Shown here: in pieces, positions 34,145-43,403 of the stretch
Layout: every line of letters starts with the position of its first letter
How positions within the stretch are numbered: the stretch's first letter is position 1
Assembly (NCBI RefSeq): GCF_900109525.1
Contig: NZ_FOAN01000005.1
Location: 248,001 to 312,000 of the forward strand
From: Allobosea lupini
Lineage (GTDB): Bacteria; Pseudomonadota; Alphaproteobacteria; Rhizobiales; Beijerinckiaceae
DNA: 64,000 nt
Direction of reading: 5' to 3'
Notes under the pieces: generated by a model
Told to the model about the DNA's origin: nothing
Databases searched by the model: none
The model's input: only the letters and a program-made list of their open reading frames with translations
Program-made: the position numbers and the translations under genes

Positions 34145-35206
34145 ATGCCCAAGGCCGGCCCCGCCTCAGTCGCGTTCCGCAATGTCAGCATGCGCTACGG
34201 CGCGGTGACGGCGGTCGACAATGTCAGCTTCTCGATCGAGGCCGGCAAGCTCGTCACGCTGCTCGGTCCCTCCGGCTGCGGCAAGACCACGACGCTGCGC
34301 ATGATCGCCGGGCTGGAGATCGCCAGCGAGGGCCAGATCCTGATCGGCGACAAGGACGTCACCCGGCTCTCCGCCGCCGATCGCGACGTCAGCATGGTCT
34401 TCCAGTCCTATGCACTCTTCCCGCATATGAACGTGCTCGAGAATGCCGCCTACGGCCCGACCGTGAAGGGCCTGCCCAAGGCCAAGGCGCAGGAGATGGC
34501 GCTGGAGAAGCTGGCGCTGGTCGGCCTCAAGGGCTTCGAGAAGCGTTTTCCCTCGGAGCTCTCAGGCGGTCAGCAGCAGCGCGTCGCGGTGGCCCGCGCC
34601 CTCGTGCTGGAGCCACAGGTCCTGCTCTTCGATGAGCCGCTCTCAAATCTCGATGCCAAATTGCGCCGGCGCGTGCGCGAGGAGATTCGCGAACTGCAGC
34701 AGACGCTCAACCTCACCGTCGCCTATGTCACACACGATCAGGAGGAGGCGCTCGCCGTCTCCGACCGCATCATCGTGATGTCGAATTCCCGCATCGCCCA
34801 GGAAGGCACGCCGCGCCAGCTCTATGAGGAACCCGCCGACGCCTTCGTGGCCGACTTCATCGGCGACGCCAACATGGTCGACGTCACCGTGAAATCAGTC
34901 GCCGACGGGCGGGCTGCCGTCGCGATCGGTCCGGCGAACGTCTCATTGGCGGCGCGCGGCCTGCAGCCGGGCCCCGCGAAGGCAGCCATCCGGCCGCAGA
35001 GCCTGCTGGTTTCGCGCCATGAAAGCCAGGGCACACTGCCGGGCAGCGTCCGCAAATGCGCTTATCTCGGCAACCATCTCGACCTGATGATCGAGACCGC
35101 GGTCGGGGAACTCTTCGTCATCAGCCACGATGTCGACGACATGCTGCTGCCGGGCACGCCTGTCTGGCTCTCCTTCGCCAGCTCGGGCGTGATCCTGGTG
35201 CCCTGA
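34145..35206 (+). CDS. ABC importer ATP-binding protein, FbpC/PotA-like
   Basis: 353 residues. Walker A is GPSGCGKT at 41-48, the signature is LSGGQQQRVAVARAL about 140, and Walker B is LLFDEPLSNLDAK about 162, with the switch His in VTHDQEEAL. The last ~110 residues form a TOBE regulatory domain. It drives the permease immediately upstream. Last gene of the rightward inositol operon; the convergent MipA-like gene starts its stop 8 bases later, leaving no room for a terminator. Confidence 0.95.
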   Translation: MPKAGPASVAFRNVSMRYGAVTAVDNVSFSIEAGKLVTLLGPSGCGKTTTLRMIAGLEIASEGQILIGDKDVTRLSAADRDVSMVFQSYALFPHMNVLENAAYGPTVKGLPKAKAQEMALEKLALVGLKGFEKRFPSELSGGQQQRVAVARALVLEPQVLLFDEPLSNLDAKLRRRVREEIRELQQTLNLTVAYVTHDQEEALAVSDRIIVMSNSRIAQEGTPRQLYEEPADAFVADFIGDANMVDVTVKSVADGRAAVAIGPANVSLAARGLQPGPAKAAIRPQSLLVSRHESQGTLPGSVRKCAYLGNHLDLMIETAVGELFVISHDVDDMLLPGTPVWLSFASSGVILVP

Positions 35207-35214
35207 GTGTCTAC

Positions 35215-36105
35215 TCAACCGCCGATGTTGAAGGAATAGCTCGCGCCGATGCCGACCGAGAACTGGTTGCGCTGCCCCAGCCTGTCGACCAGAGGCGAGT
35301 TGCCGGCGTCCCCGACCAGCCGGTCGTAGCGGGCGAACAGCGTGGTCGAGAAGCTCGGCGACCACGCATATTCCAGCGACGAGGCGAGACCGACCGATTT
35401 GGCGCCGGCACCGGGCTTGTAGGCGGAAATCGTGCCGTTGAGCGCAGCCTCTCCCGGCAGCACGCCGAAATTCCGGCGCATATAGGAAGCGCTGCCGAGC
35501 GAGGCACGTGGACCGACGGCGAAGGTGAAGGCGCCGAAGCGCTCGACCCAGTCGGCCGAGAAGTCGGCGACCACGCCATGATGCCCGTTGAAGCCCTGGC
35601 GGACTTCGACACGGGTGCGCAACCGCTCGGGGATGACCCAGTACTCGGCGAAGACGCCGGCCTCGATCGCCCAGGGCACGTCGCGCATGCCGAGCAGCCG
35701 GATATTAGAGCCTGAGTAACGACCGGAGCGATAGGCGCCGACCACGCCGACATCGAAGCGATCAGTGTCGTAGATGGCGTAGTCCAGGCTGTCGTCGGGG
35801 GCGCTGAACCCGGCCGGCTCCCCGGCGCGGCGCCAGGACAGGGACGGCATGAAAGACGGCCCGGCGGAGTTTGCTCCGTCATATTTCGGGCCGACCTGGA
35901 ACGAGCCGCCCAGCGTGACGATCCAGCCCTTGGCCGGAGTCGGATCGGTCAGGATCTTCTTGGTGTCGTCATCGTCGTCGTCGTCATCGTCGTTCGCGCG
36001 CACCACCCCGTTGGAGAGGACGAGCAGCGCGGCGATCCCGGCCAGGACGGCGACGTGCCGGCGCCGGCCGCGGGCTGGACGTTCGTGACGTACGAGAGAA
36101 AGCAT
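35215..36105 (-). CDS. MipA/OmpV-family outer-membrane protein with an Asp9 tract
   Basis: 296 residues. A long signal peptide (to about residue 37, VVRA) is followed directly by a run of nine aspartates (about 39-48) and then a beta-barrel of the MipA/OmpV family, ending in alternating strands and SYSFNIGG. The D9 run is encoded by a GAC/GAT trinucleotide repeat (35967-35996), so its length may vary between strains. An acidic, surface- or periplasm-facing tail could bind cations. It follows the response-regulator gene by 23 bases on the same strand and is probably part of its operon. Confidence 0.87.
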   Translation of the reverse strand: MLSLVRHERPARGRRRHVAVLAGIAALLVLSNGVVRANDDDDDDDDDTKKILTDPTPAKGWIVTLGGSFQVGPKYDGANSAGPSFMPSLSWRRAGEPAGFSAPDDSLDYAIYDTDRFDVGVVGAYRSGRYSGSNIRLLGMRDVPWAIEAGVFAEYWVIPERLRTRVEVRQGFNGHHGVVADFSADWVERFGAFTFAVGPRASLGSASYMRRNFGVLPGEAALNGTISAYKPGAGAKSVGLASSLEYAWSPSFSTTLFARYDRLVGDAGNSPLVDRLGQRNQFSVGIGASYSFNIGG

Positions 36106-36128
36106 GGAGAGGGTCGTCCCATGGGTCG

Positions 36129-37501
<1,373 letters not shown>

Positions 37502-37505
<4 letters not shown>

Positions 37506-39228
37506 GCCGGTGCTCCCGGTTTCGCCCGCGGCAGGGTGATGGTGAAGGCTGCGCCCCGCCCCGGTTCGCAGACGCAGGTGGCGCTGCCGCCATGGGCCTC
37601 CGCCACGGTCTGCACCTTTGCGAGCCCGAGCCCTGAGCCCTTGGCCTTGGTGGTGAAGAACGGGTTGAAGATCTCCGGCCGGATCGCATCCGGCACGCCG
37701 GCGCCCTCGTCGCTGATCGTCAGCGAGACCCCCTCCCCGGTGGCGCGCAGGCTGGCCTGGATCGTGCCGCCCTCGGGCATCGCGTCGATCGCGTTGAGGA
37801 CGAGGTTGAGACAGGCCTGGTAGAGTTGATCGGGGTCGCCGAGGACGGTCCCCCCCCGCTCGTATCCTCGACGGTCAGCTTAATCTTCCGGCGAGAGAAC
37901 TCGGGCGCCGCGATGTCCGCGACGCGATCGATCACTGCACGCAAGGGGATCTCGATCTTCACCGGCGGCTTGGGCTGCGCGAAATCGAGAAAGTCGCGGA
38001 CCAGCGTCTCGATGCGGCGCACCTCGTCGATAACGTAGCCCAGCATCTTCTCTTCAGCATTGCCGAGCTTGGCGCGGTTGCGGACGACCTCCGTCGAGGT
38101 CTTGATGATACCGAGCGGGTTGCGCACCTCATGGGCGATCACCATTGCCGCCTGCCCGAGCGCCGAGAGCCGGTCCTTTCGCCGGAGCTCCGCCTCGAGC
38201 TCCTGCAGCTTGCCGAGCTGCTCGGCCATGCCGTTGAAGCCGGTGGCGAGCTCGACGATCTCGCGCCCGCCGCCCGCCGAGACGCGCTGGCCGAAATCCC
38301 CGGCCGCGATCGCGCGCACGCCATGGGTCAAAGCGCGCAGCGGCCGCACCAGCAGGTCCGAGGTCAGGATACCGACGACGATCGAGATCGCGCTGCCGAG
38401 CAGGAAGATGCCGAGGAACAGGCTCTCGCGGCCAAGCTGCTCGAAGAACCCCGCCTCGCTGCGCATGCCGATGAAGCTGATCGCCGCGAGCTGGCCGTCG
38501 ATGCCGCGCAGTCCCGCATAGACAGCGCGGTAGGCGCCGCCATCGGCATCGGGATCGAAGATCTCGTCCTCCCCGGCCTCCAATCTCGCCCGTATGGCCG
38601 CAGGTATGACGGCCGTGCGATCGGAATGCGTCTGCATGATCAGTTCGGGCTTGCCGTCGAACAGGGCGAAGAAGCGGATCTCCAGCGCCGTCACCACCTT
38701 GATGCCACCGAAGGAGCTTTCGTCGAGCCAGGTCCCGACCAGGAGATTGGCCGGCTGGCCGCCGATCTGCACGGCCTGGACGGCGCCTGCCATGATCCAG
38801 CGCTTGCCGTCGGTCTCGATGCGGAACAGGCCGAGGCTGGTCTCGGTCGGCAACGGGGTGAGGCTGCTGAAATCTCGCGTCTTGAACAGCACTTCGCCGC
38901 CCGGGCGATAGATCGCGATCAGGTCGTAGCCGACCGAGTTCAGGACCGCAAACTCGCGCTCGACGGTCTTCTGCATCTTCTGGTCGCTGCTCGATTGCTC
39001 GAGCCGGTGACCGATCACGCCGGCGACGCGCTGCGCCTCCTGCGTCGCCTCGGCGATCTCGAGCGCGAAGAAGCGCGAGGTGTCGCCGAGCCATTGCTCG
39101 ACATTGTCCTCGAAGGCATCGGAGATCAGCCTGGCGGCGATGAAGGCGGAGGCAAGCATCGCCGGCACGCTGACCAGCATGAATCCGATCACCAGCCTGA
39201 ACCTGAGCGATGCCATCCGCGTCGACAT
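37502..39228 (-). pseudogene. Sensor histidine kinase gene with a frameshift at a G8 tract
   Basis: Read with one base added, the gene encodes 575 residues: a membrane segment (about 9-30), a periplasmic sensor region, a second membrane segment (about 270-290), HAMP (RPLRALTHGVRAI), HisKA with H-box VIAHEVRNPLG, and an ATPase with N-box NLVLNAIDA, G1 DEGAGVP and GSGLGLAK. As sequenced, the frame breaks at eight G on the coding strand (37850-37857): upstream it ends EDTSGGG, and the continuation TVLGDPDQLYQ is in another frame. One missing G restores the protein exactly. It may be a sequencing error, a real null or a phase switch. The 3' end overlaps the regulator gene (ATGA), so the pair is cognate. 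Confidence 0.88.
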
Positions 39229-39268
39229 GCCGGATCTCGTTTCCCTCACCTCCGGCCGCCGGCCACCG

Positions 39269-39703
39269 TCATGGCTGCCGCGACCAGGTGTCGTCGTCGC
39301 AGATCAGACCGCCGAGTACGCAGCCGCGCATGACGAGGCTCCCGGAGGAAGCCAGTTCGAGCGTCGTGCGATAGGTCTTGCCATCGGCGGGATTATAGCC
39401 CTCGCCCTCGAGGCCGCCTTTCGCAGCCGGCTTGAAGCCGGAGAGCACCTGGATTCCCATCAGCGAGCGCTTCCGCAGCCCCTCATTGGGATTGTAGATG
39501 TCGAAGCGCTCCTCTTTCAGCCAGACGATCTTGCCGCACAGTGCCGGGCCGCAGCGGCTGATCGCGATCTCGGATTCCCCGTCGGAATCGCGCCAGCGCC
39601 CGACGATCTCGGTCATCGGATCGGCCAGGGCCGGCAGCGCCGCCATCCACGCAGTCGCAACCAGCACGATCAGGCCGAGTCCAAGGCCAGCTCCACGTTT
39701 CAT
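39269..39703 (-). CDS. DUF2147-family periplasmic protein
   Basis: 144 residues with a signal peptide (MKRGAGLGLGLIVLVATAW, cleavage near ALA about residue 27). The mature part has the DUF2147 pattern: VGRWRDSDGESEIAISRCG, LCGKIVWL, MGIQVLSGFK and the closing LGGLICDDDTW, with conserved cysteines. Fold is lipocalin-like in this family; function is unknown. Its start overlaps the stop of the small transporter gene (ATGA), so it is the last coupled member of the leftward biosynthesis-type operon. Confidence 0.85.
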   Translation of the reverse strand: MKRGAGLGLGLIVLVATAWMAALPALADPMTEIVGRWRDSDGESEIAISRCGPALCGKIVWLKEERFDIYNPNEGLRKRSLMGIQVLSGFKPAAKGGLEGEGYNPADGKTYRTTLELASSGSLVMRGCVLGGLICDDDTWSRQP

Positions 39704-40092
39704 TCGTCCCCTCCGAGCAGGAACACGCCCGCGATGATCAGCGCGATTCCGCCTGCACGAACCAGGTCGATATGTTCGTCGAAGGTGAACCAGGCGAACA
39801 GCGGAACTGTGACATAGACCAATCCCGTCATCGGGAAGGCGCGGCTGAGCGGCGTGTCGCGCAGGATGACCATCCAGACGACGAAGACGCCGATATAGCC
39901 GAGCGTCGCCAGCCAGACGCCCGGCAGCGACACCGCCTTCGCCATCATGGCGAGGCCGAAGTCCATGTCGCCGAGCCCGTCGGCGCCCCATTTGAAGGCG
40001 AGCTGGGTACCGGTGTCGAGCACGATGAAGGTGAGCCAGATCGCCAGCTGACGGCCCCATGCACTGCTTGCCGGTGGCGAGATGCTGCTCAT
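39700..40092 (-). CDS. Small DMT/EamA-type membrane transporter (half-size)
   Basis: 130 residues with four hydrophobic segments (about 13-30, 47-70, 78-97 and 105-127). It is of SMR or half-EamA type, likely to act as a dimer. ATG 40092 overlaps the stop of the acyltransferase gene (ATGA). A second half-size transporter lies in the same operon at 42105; the two could form a heterodimeric exporter. Substrate unknown, presumably the product of the neighbouring enzymes. Confidence 0.85.
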   Translation of the reverse strand: MSSISPPASSAWGRQLAIWLTFIVLDTGTQLAFKWGADGLGDMDFGLAMMAKAVSLPGVWLATLGYIGVFVVWMVILRDTPLSRAFPMTGLVYVTVPLFAWFTFDEHIDLVRAGGIALIIAGVFLLGGDE

Positions 40093-41249
40093 GCGGCCTT
40101 CTTTCGGGCGATTGCGGCGAGATCGGGGTCGAAGCGCTCGAAGCCGAGCCAGGGACTCAAGGACCGCAGCGCCCATTGCAGCGGCGCGAGCCGGTGGCGG
40201 ACATGCAGGGTCGAGGGCACCAGCCGGCTGCCGAAGCGCAGCTTCGCGGCATAGGCGGTCTGGCCGCTCTGGAGCTTGTCGATGCCGCGCTCCAGACAGA
40301 AGCGGACATTCGCCATCCAGCTCACGGCGTAGAGATTGTGCTCGCGGGCCAGCGGGTAGCGCATGCCCAGGAACTTGTCGATCACCCGGTCGGGCTCGAC
40401 CAGCAGCAGGTTGAAGGCGGCGAGCTCCTCGCCGATCCAGTAGAGCACGAACACCGCCCGCTCGCCGAGCGCACGCGAGACCGCGCCGAAATAGCCGGGC
40501 GGCAGCACTTCGAGATCGCCATAATCCAGCCCGCTCTGGGCTCGCGTCGCCGCATAGAGCGCGTCGATCGTCGGCTCCAGCCCGGTGATGTCGGTATGGA
40601 AGGCGATGCGGACCTCGCTCGCCTTGGCGAGCTTGCGCTTGATGTCCTTGCGCGTCGCCGCGGAGAGCGAGGCGAGATAGGCGGCTTCATCCTTGAAGGG
40701 CAGGTCGAGCAGCGCGATCGGCAGGCTGCCGAGCCGGGCGAAGCCCGCCTGCTTCAGGGCGCCGCCGAAGCCCTTTTCCTCGGCTGGGGCCAGGTCCTTC
40801 CAGACCACCAGATGCGCCTTCTCCTCGGCAGCCTGCCGCTCCAGCGCGGCGGCAAGCGCCTGGAAGGCCGCAGCGCGCCCAGCGGCGTCGAGCTTCGGCG
40901 AGAAGCCGAGATGGCAGCGCTCGGCATAGGGCGAGCCGATGCAGAGCACCTTCAGCGTGACCAGTCCCGGCACATGGCGGAACAGGGCGTCGCCGAAGCC
41001 CCTGAGCTTGCCCTGCAGCGGCGTGTCGAGCCGATAGCTCAGCCGGAAGAACGGCACCACCGCGACGATCTCGCCGTCGGATCCCGCACAGGCGGCCGCC
41101 ATGCGCAGGCCGACACCGGCCTGCGCGGCGACCGCGTCGCAGGCAGTGTAATAGGCATGGCACTCGGCCTCGCCGGGCAGGCAGCCGTCCCAGGCGGCAG
41201 CGGAGACATCCGCGATGCCGGCCAGGATATGGCCTTCGGGCGCGCTCAT
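40089..41249 (-). CDS. GNAT-type N-acyltransferase (BioF2/FemAB-like)
   Basis: 386 residues of the BioF2-like/acetyltransferase-6 group: two tandem GNAT folds, with the segment FGDALFRHVPGLVTLKVLCIGSP in the first half and KFLGMRYPLAREHNLYAVSW in the second. Relatives transfer acyl or aminoacyl groups to amines in capsule, lipid and natural-product pathways. Both ends overlap neighbours by 4 bases (ATGA), so it is translated with the hydrolase and transporter. Substrates cannot be read from the sequence. Confidence 0.8.
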   Translation of the reverse strand: MSAPEGHILAGIADVSAAAWDGCLPGEAECHAYYTACDAVAAQAGVGLRMAAACAGSDGEIVAVVPFFRLSYRLDTPLQGKLRGFGDALFRHVPGLVTLKVLCIGSPYAERCHLGFSPKLDAAGRAAAFQALAAALERQAAEEKAHLVVWKDLAPAEEKGFGGALKQAGFARLGSLPIALLDLPFKDEAAYLASLSAATRKDIKRKLAKASEVRIAFHTDITGLEPTIDALYAATRAQSGLDYGDLEVLPPGYFGAVSRALGERAVFVLYWIGEELAAFNLLLVEPDRVIDKFLGMRYPLAREHNLYAVSWMANVRFCLERGIDKLQSGQTAYAAKLRFGSRLVPSTLHVRHRLAPLQWALRSLSPWLGFERFDPDLAAIARKKAA

Positions 41250-42091
41250 TCGGCTGCCACGACACGCAGCGGCGTCACCGGGCGGTGGGCCTTGGCAAGC
41301 CGCGCAGCCAGCGCCAGTGAGCGCTCGATCACGATGTCATGCTGCTGGTCGATGGTGACGAGGTGATAGCTGTCGTCGAGGATCACCGCATCGACCAGCC
41401 CGCCGAGCTTGCGCTGGATCTCGAAGGCGTTCCTGAGGTCGGCGATATCGTCTTCGCGCGGATGGACCAGCAGGGCCGGGCATTTGACCTGCGGGAGCTC
41501 GCGGCGAGTGACCGCGATCAGGTCCCACATCTGCTTCAGCGCGCCGGACGGCGTGCCGAGCAGGCCGGCGGTCGAGCTGTCGCCGCTCGTCAGCGAGGAG
41601 ACCACGAGGGCCCGGGAGCGCGTGTCCTTCAGCCCATAGGGCTCGCGCTCGACGAAACTGTAGCGCCGCCCGAACGGCGTGTTGATGAACCATTTCAGCA
41701 GGAAGGCATAGCGCGGGATCGACCAGCCATCATACCAGAAGGTCGGTGCGTAGAGCGCGAGCCCATCGACCTCTTTCGGGCGCTGGGCGGCCACATGCAT
41801 CGCCAGCACCGCGCCCATGGATAGGCCGCCGACGATGACCGTATCGCAGATCTCGCGCATGCGCTCGAGCTCGTCAAAGACGCTCTGCGTCCAGTCGCGC
41901 CAGCCGGTGGCGAGGATCTCCGCCTCCCCGGCGCAATGCCCGGCGAGCTGCGGGCAGTGCACGGTATGGCCGGCCCGGTGCAGCGCACGGGCGACGAAGC
42001 GCAGCTCGACCGGGGTGCCGCCGAGGCCGTGGATGAGCAGGAAGCCGGTGCGGTCCCCGGCGAGGCGGACACTGAAATCGCGCTTGGTCAT
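41246..42091 (-). CDS. Alpha/beta-hydrolase, carboxylesterase-like
   Basis: 281 residues with HGLGGTP at 21-27 (oxyanion region), nucleophile Ser91 in GLSMG, an Asp in HPREDDIAD and a late His in SYHLVTID, a complete triad in the order of Est30/monoacylglycerol-lipase-like esterases. Cytoplasmic, no signal peptide. In an operon with an acyltransferase it may act as a thioesterase, an amide/ester hydrolase or a ring-closing enzyme. It ends on the acyltransferase start (ATGA). Confidence 0.88.
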   Translation of the reverse strand: MTKRDFSVRLAGDRTGFLLIHGLGGTPVELRFVARALHRAGHTVHCPQLAGHCAGEAEILATGWRDWTQSVFDELERMREICDTVIVGGLSMGAVLAMHVAAQRPKEVDGLALYAPTFWYDGWSIPRYAFLLKWFINTPFGRRYSFVEREPYGLKDTRSRALVVSSLTSGDSSTAGLLGTPSGALKQMWDLIAVTRRELPQVKCPALLVHPREDDIADLRNAFEIQRKLGGLVDAVILDDSYHLVTIDQQHDIVIERSLALAARLAKAHRPVTPLRVVAAE

Positions 42092-42104
42092 CGGAACATG
42101 TCCG

Positions 42105-42467
42105 TCAGGCTGTTCTGGCGACGATGATGACGCCGCAAGTGATCAGGAAGGAGCCGAGCCATTGCCGCCGGCCGACGCGCTCGCCGAGGACGACGGCGCT
42201 GGCCAGGGTGATGGCGAGGAAATTGGCGCTCGCGATCGGAAAAGCGATCGAGAGCGGCACTTCGGCGAGAATGCGCAGCCAGATGAAGAACTCGGCGACA
42301 TAGGTCGCGAGCCCGGCGGTGATCCAGCCGCAGCGCGCCACTGCCGCCGCCGTGGCCCGGAAATCGGCGCCCTGCGGCAGCCGGTCGGCGCCGATCTTGA
42401 AGAGGATCTGGCCGGCGACGTCGCAGATGATCGACGCCACGAACCAGAGGATGATCGTCGTGTTCAT
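42105..42467 (-). CDS. Small multidrug-resistance-like / half-EamA transporter
   Basis: 120 residues with four membrane segments and the conserved Glu-less SMR-like start MNTTIILWFVASIICDVAGQILFKIGA. It is close to the small EamA proteins related to ArnE/ArnF undecaprenyl-phosphate-aminoarabinose flippases. Its start overlaps the arginase-fold gene stop (ATGA); the hydrolase begins 13 bases after its stop. With the second half-size transporter downstream it may form a two-subunit flippase or exporter. Confidence 0.85.
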   Translation of the reverse strand: MNTTIILWFVASIICDVAGQILFKIGADRLPQGADFRATAAAVARCGWITAGLATYVAEFFIWLRILAEVPLSIAFPIASANFLAITLASAVVLGERVGRRQWLGSFLITCGVIIVARTA

Positions 42468-43387
42468 GACAGCACCCGCTGGAAGCAGTCGATCAGGCTC
42501 GCATTGATGCGGGCATTGACGCAGAGTTGCTCGGGCGTCGGCCTGAAGCGCGGCGGATGGTCAAAATAGGCGAGCGTCGCACGGAAGGGGTCGCTGAAGC
42601 GCGGCTCCGACCAGTCGCCGCAGACATCGGCACCGACGATCCGGCGCTCGCTTGCCAGCCGCTCCACAGCCGCCAGCAGATGGCGCAACGGCAATTCGCC
42701 CTGGTCCCAGTTGGTGCAGGCGTCGCCCGGCCCGAGCACGTCCTTGTCGATCGTCAGCCAGACCGACGAGGTCGGGATCGCCGTGATCAGCTCGTCGAGG
42801 AAATCCGACCAGTCCTCGTCGGCGAGGTTGCGCCAATGCAGATGGCCGCTCTCCTGGCGATAGCTCGCGGTCTTGCCATAGCGTCCCCACACCCGCGAGG
42901 GCTCGTGCCGCCAGGGATAGAGCGCGATCCGCCCCTCGGCCACGGCCCGCAAGTTTGCGAACTGCCATTCGGGACGCACGAGATCGTCGCTGCACGGGCC
43001 GATCGTCACGACCTTGTGGACTTGCGGCAGCTCCAGCGCCCGGTTGACCCAGGCGCCGCAATTCACCGTGGCGGGAAAGCTGACCCAGTCGGGATGGTTG
43101 TCGAAGTGCACGACCGTGACCGGCTCCTCGACACGGCCCAGCAGCACCGAGGTGACGTGATGGAAATCACCCGAGCCGTAGAAGAAGACGGGCACGCTCT
43201 TTCCCTCGCCGTCACATTGGCCAAGGCGTTGTAGCAGCTCGGCCTTGGCCCGGCGGCTCGCGACGATGCGCATGGCGCCGGCAAGGTCGGCGGCCTCGAT
43301 GCACGCGGCCGTGCCGGCATCGATGCGCCGGCGCAGCGGCTCCTGCGCCGCCACGCTACCGTCGAGGTCGATCACGCGCAGGCGCAA
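42464..43387 (-). CDS. Arginase/ureohydrolase-fold protein
   Basis: 307 residues. The two-metal ureohydrolase motifs are recognisable in order: GSGDFHH at 71-77, DNHPD at 96-100 (the arginase DxHxD) and DKD at 214-216 (arginase DxD). So the metal site looks complete, but the sequence is otherwise far from arginase, agmatinase and formiminoglutamase. It should hydrolyse a guanidino, amidino or N-acyl bond, or may be a deacetylase-like relative. It lies 16 bases after the aminotransferase gene. Confidence 0.8.
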   Translation of the reverse strand: MRLRVIDLDGSVAAQEPLRRRIDAGTAACIEAADLAGAMRIVASRRAKAELLQRLGQCDGEGKSVPVFFYGSGDFHHVTSVLLGRVEEPVTVVHFDNHPDWVSFPATVNCGAWVNRALELPQVHKVVTIGPCSDDLVRPEWQFANLRAVAEGRIALYPWRHEPSRVWGRYGKTASYRQESGHLHWRNLADEDWSDFLDELITAIPTSSVWLTIDKDVLGPGDACTNWDQGELPLRHLLAAVERLASERRIVGADVCGDWSEPRFSDPFRATLAYFDHPPRFRPTPEQLCVNARINASLIDCFQRVLS

Positions 43388-43403
43388 GGCCCGTCTCCGC
43401 TGC

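Noticed and set aside
30850-35206. Ferric-iron importer (fbpABC/afuABC) as the annotation of the ABC system
   Set aside because: No iron-regulated box precedes the operon, although Irr boxes occur elsewhere in the window, and the coupled genes are inositol enzymes; an organic phosphate is a better guess.
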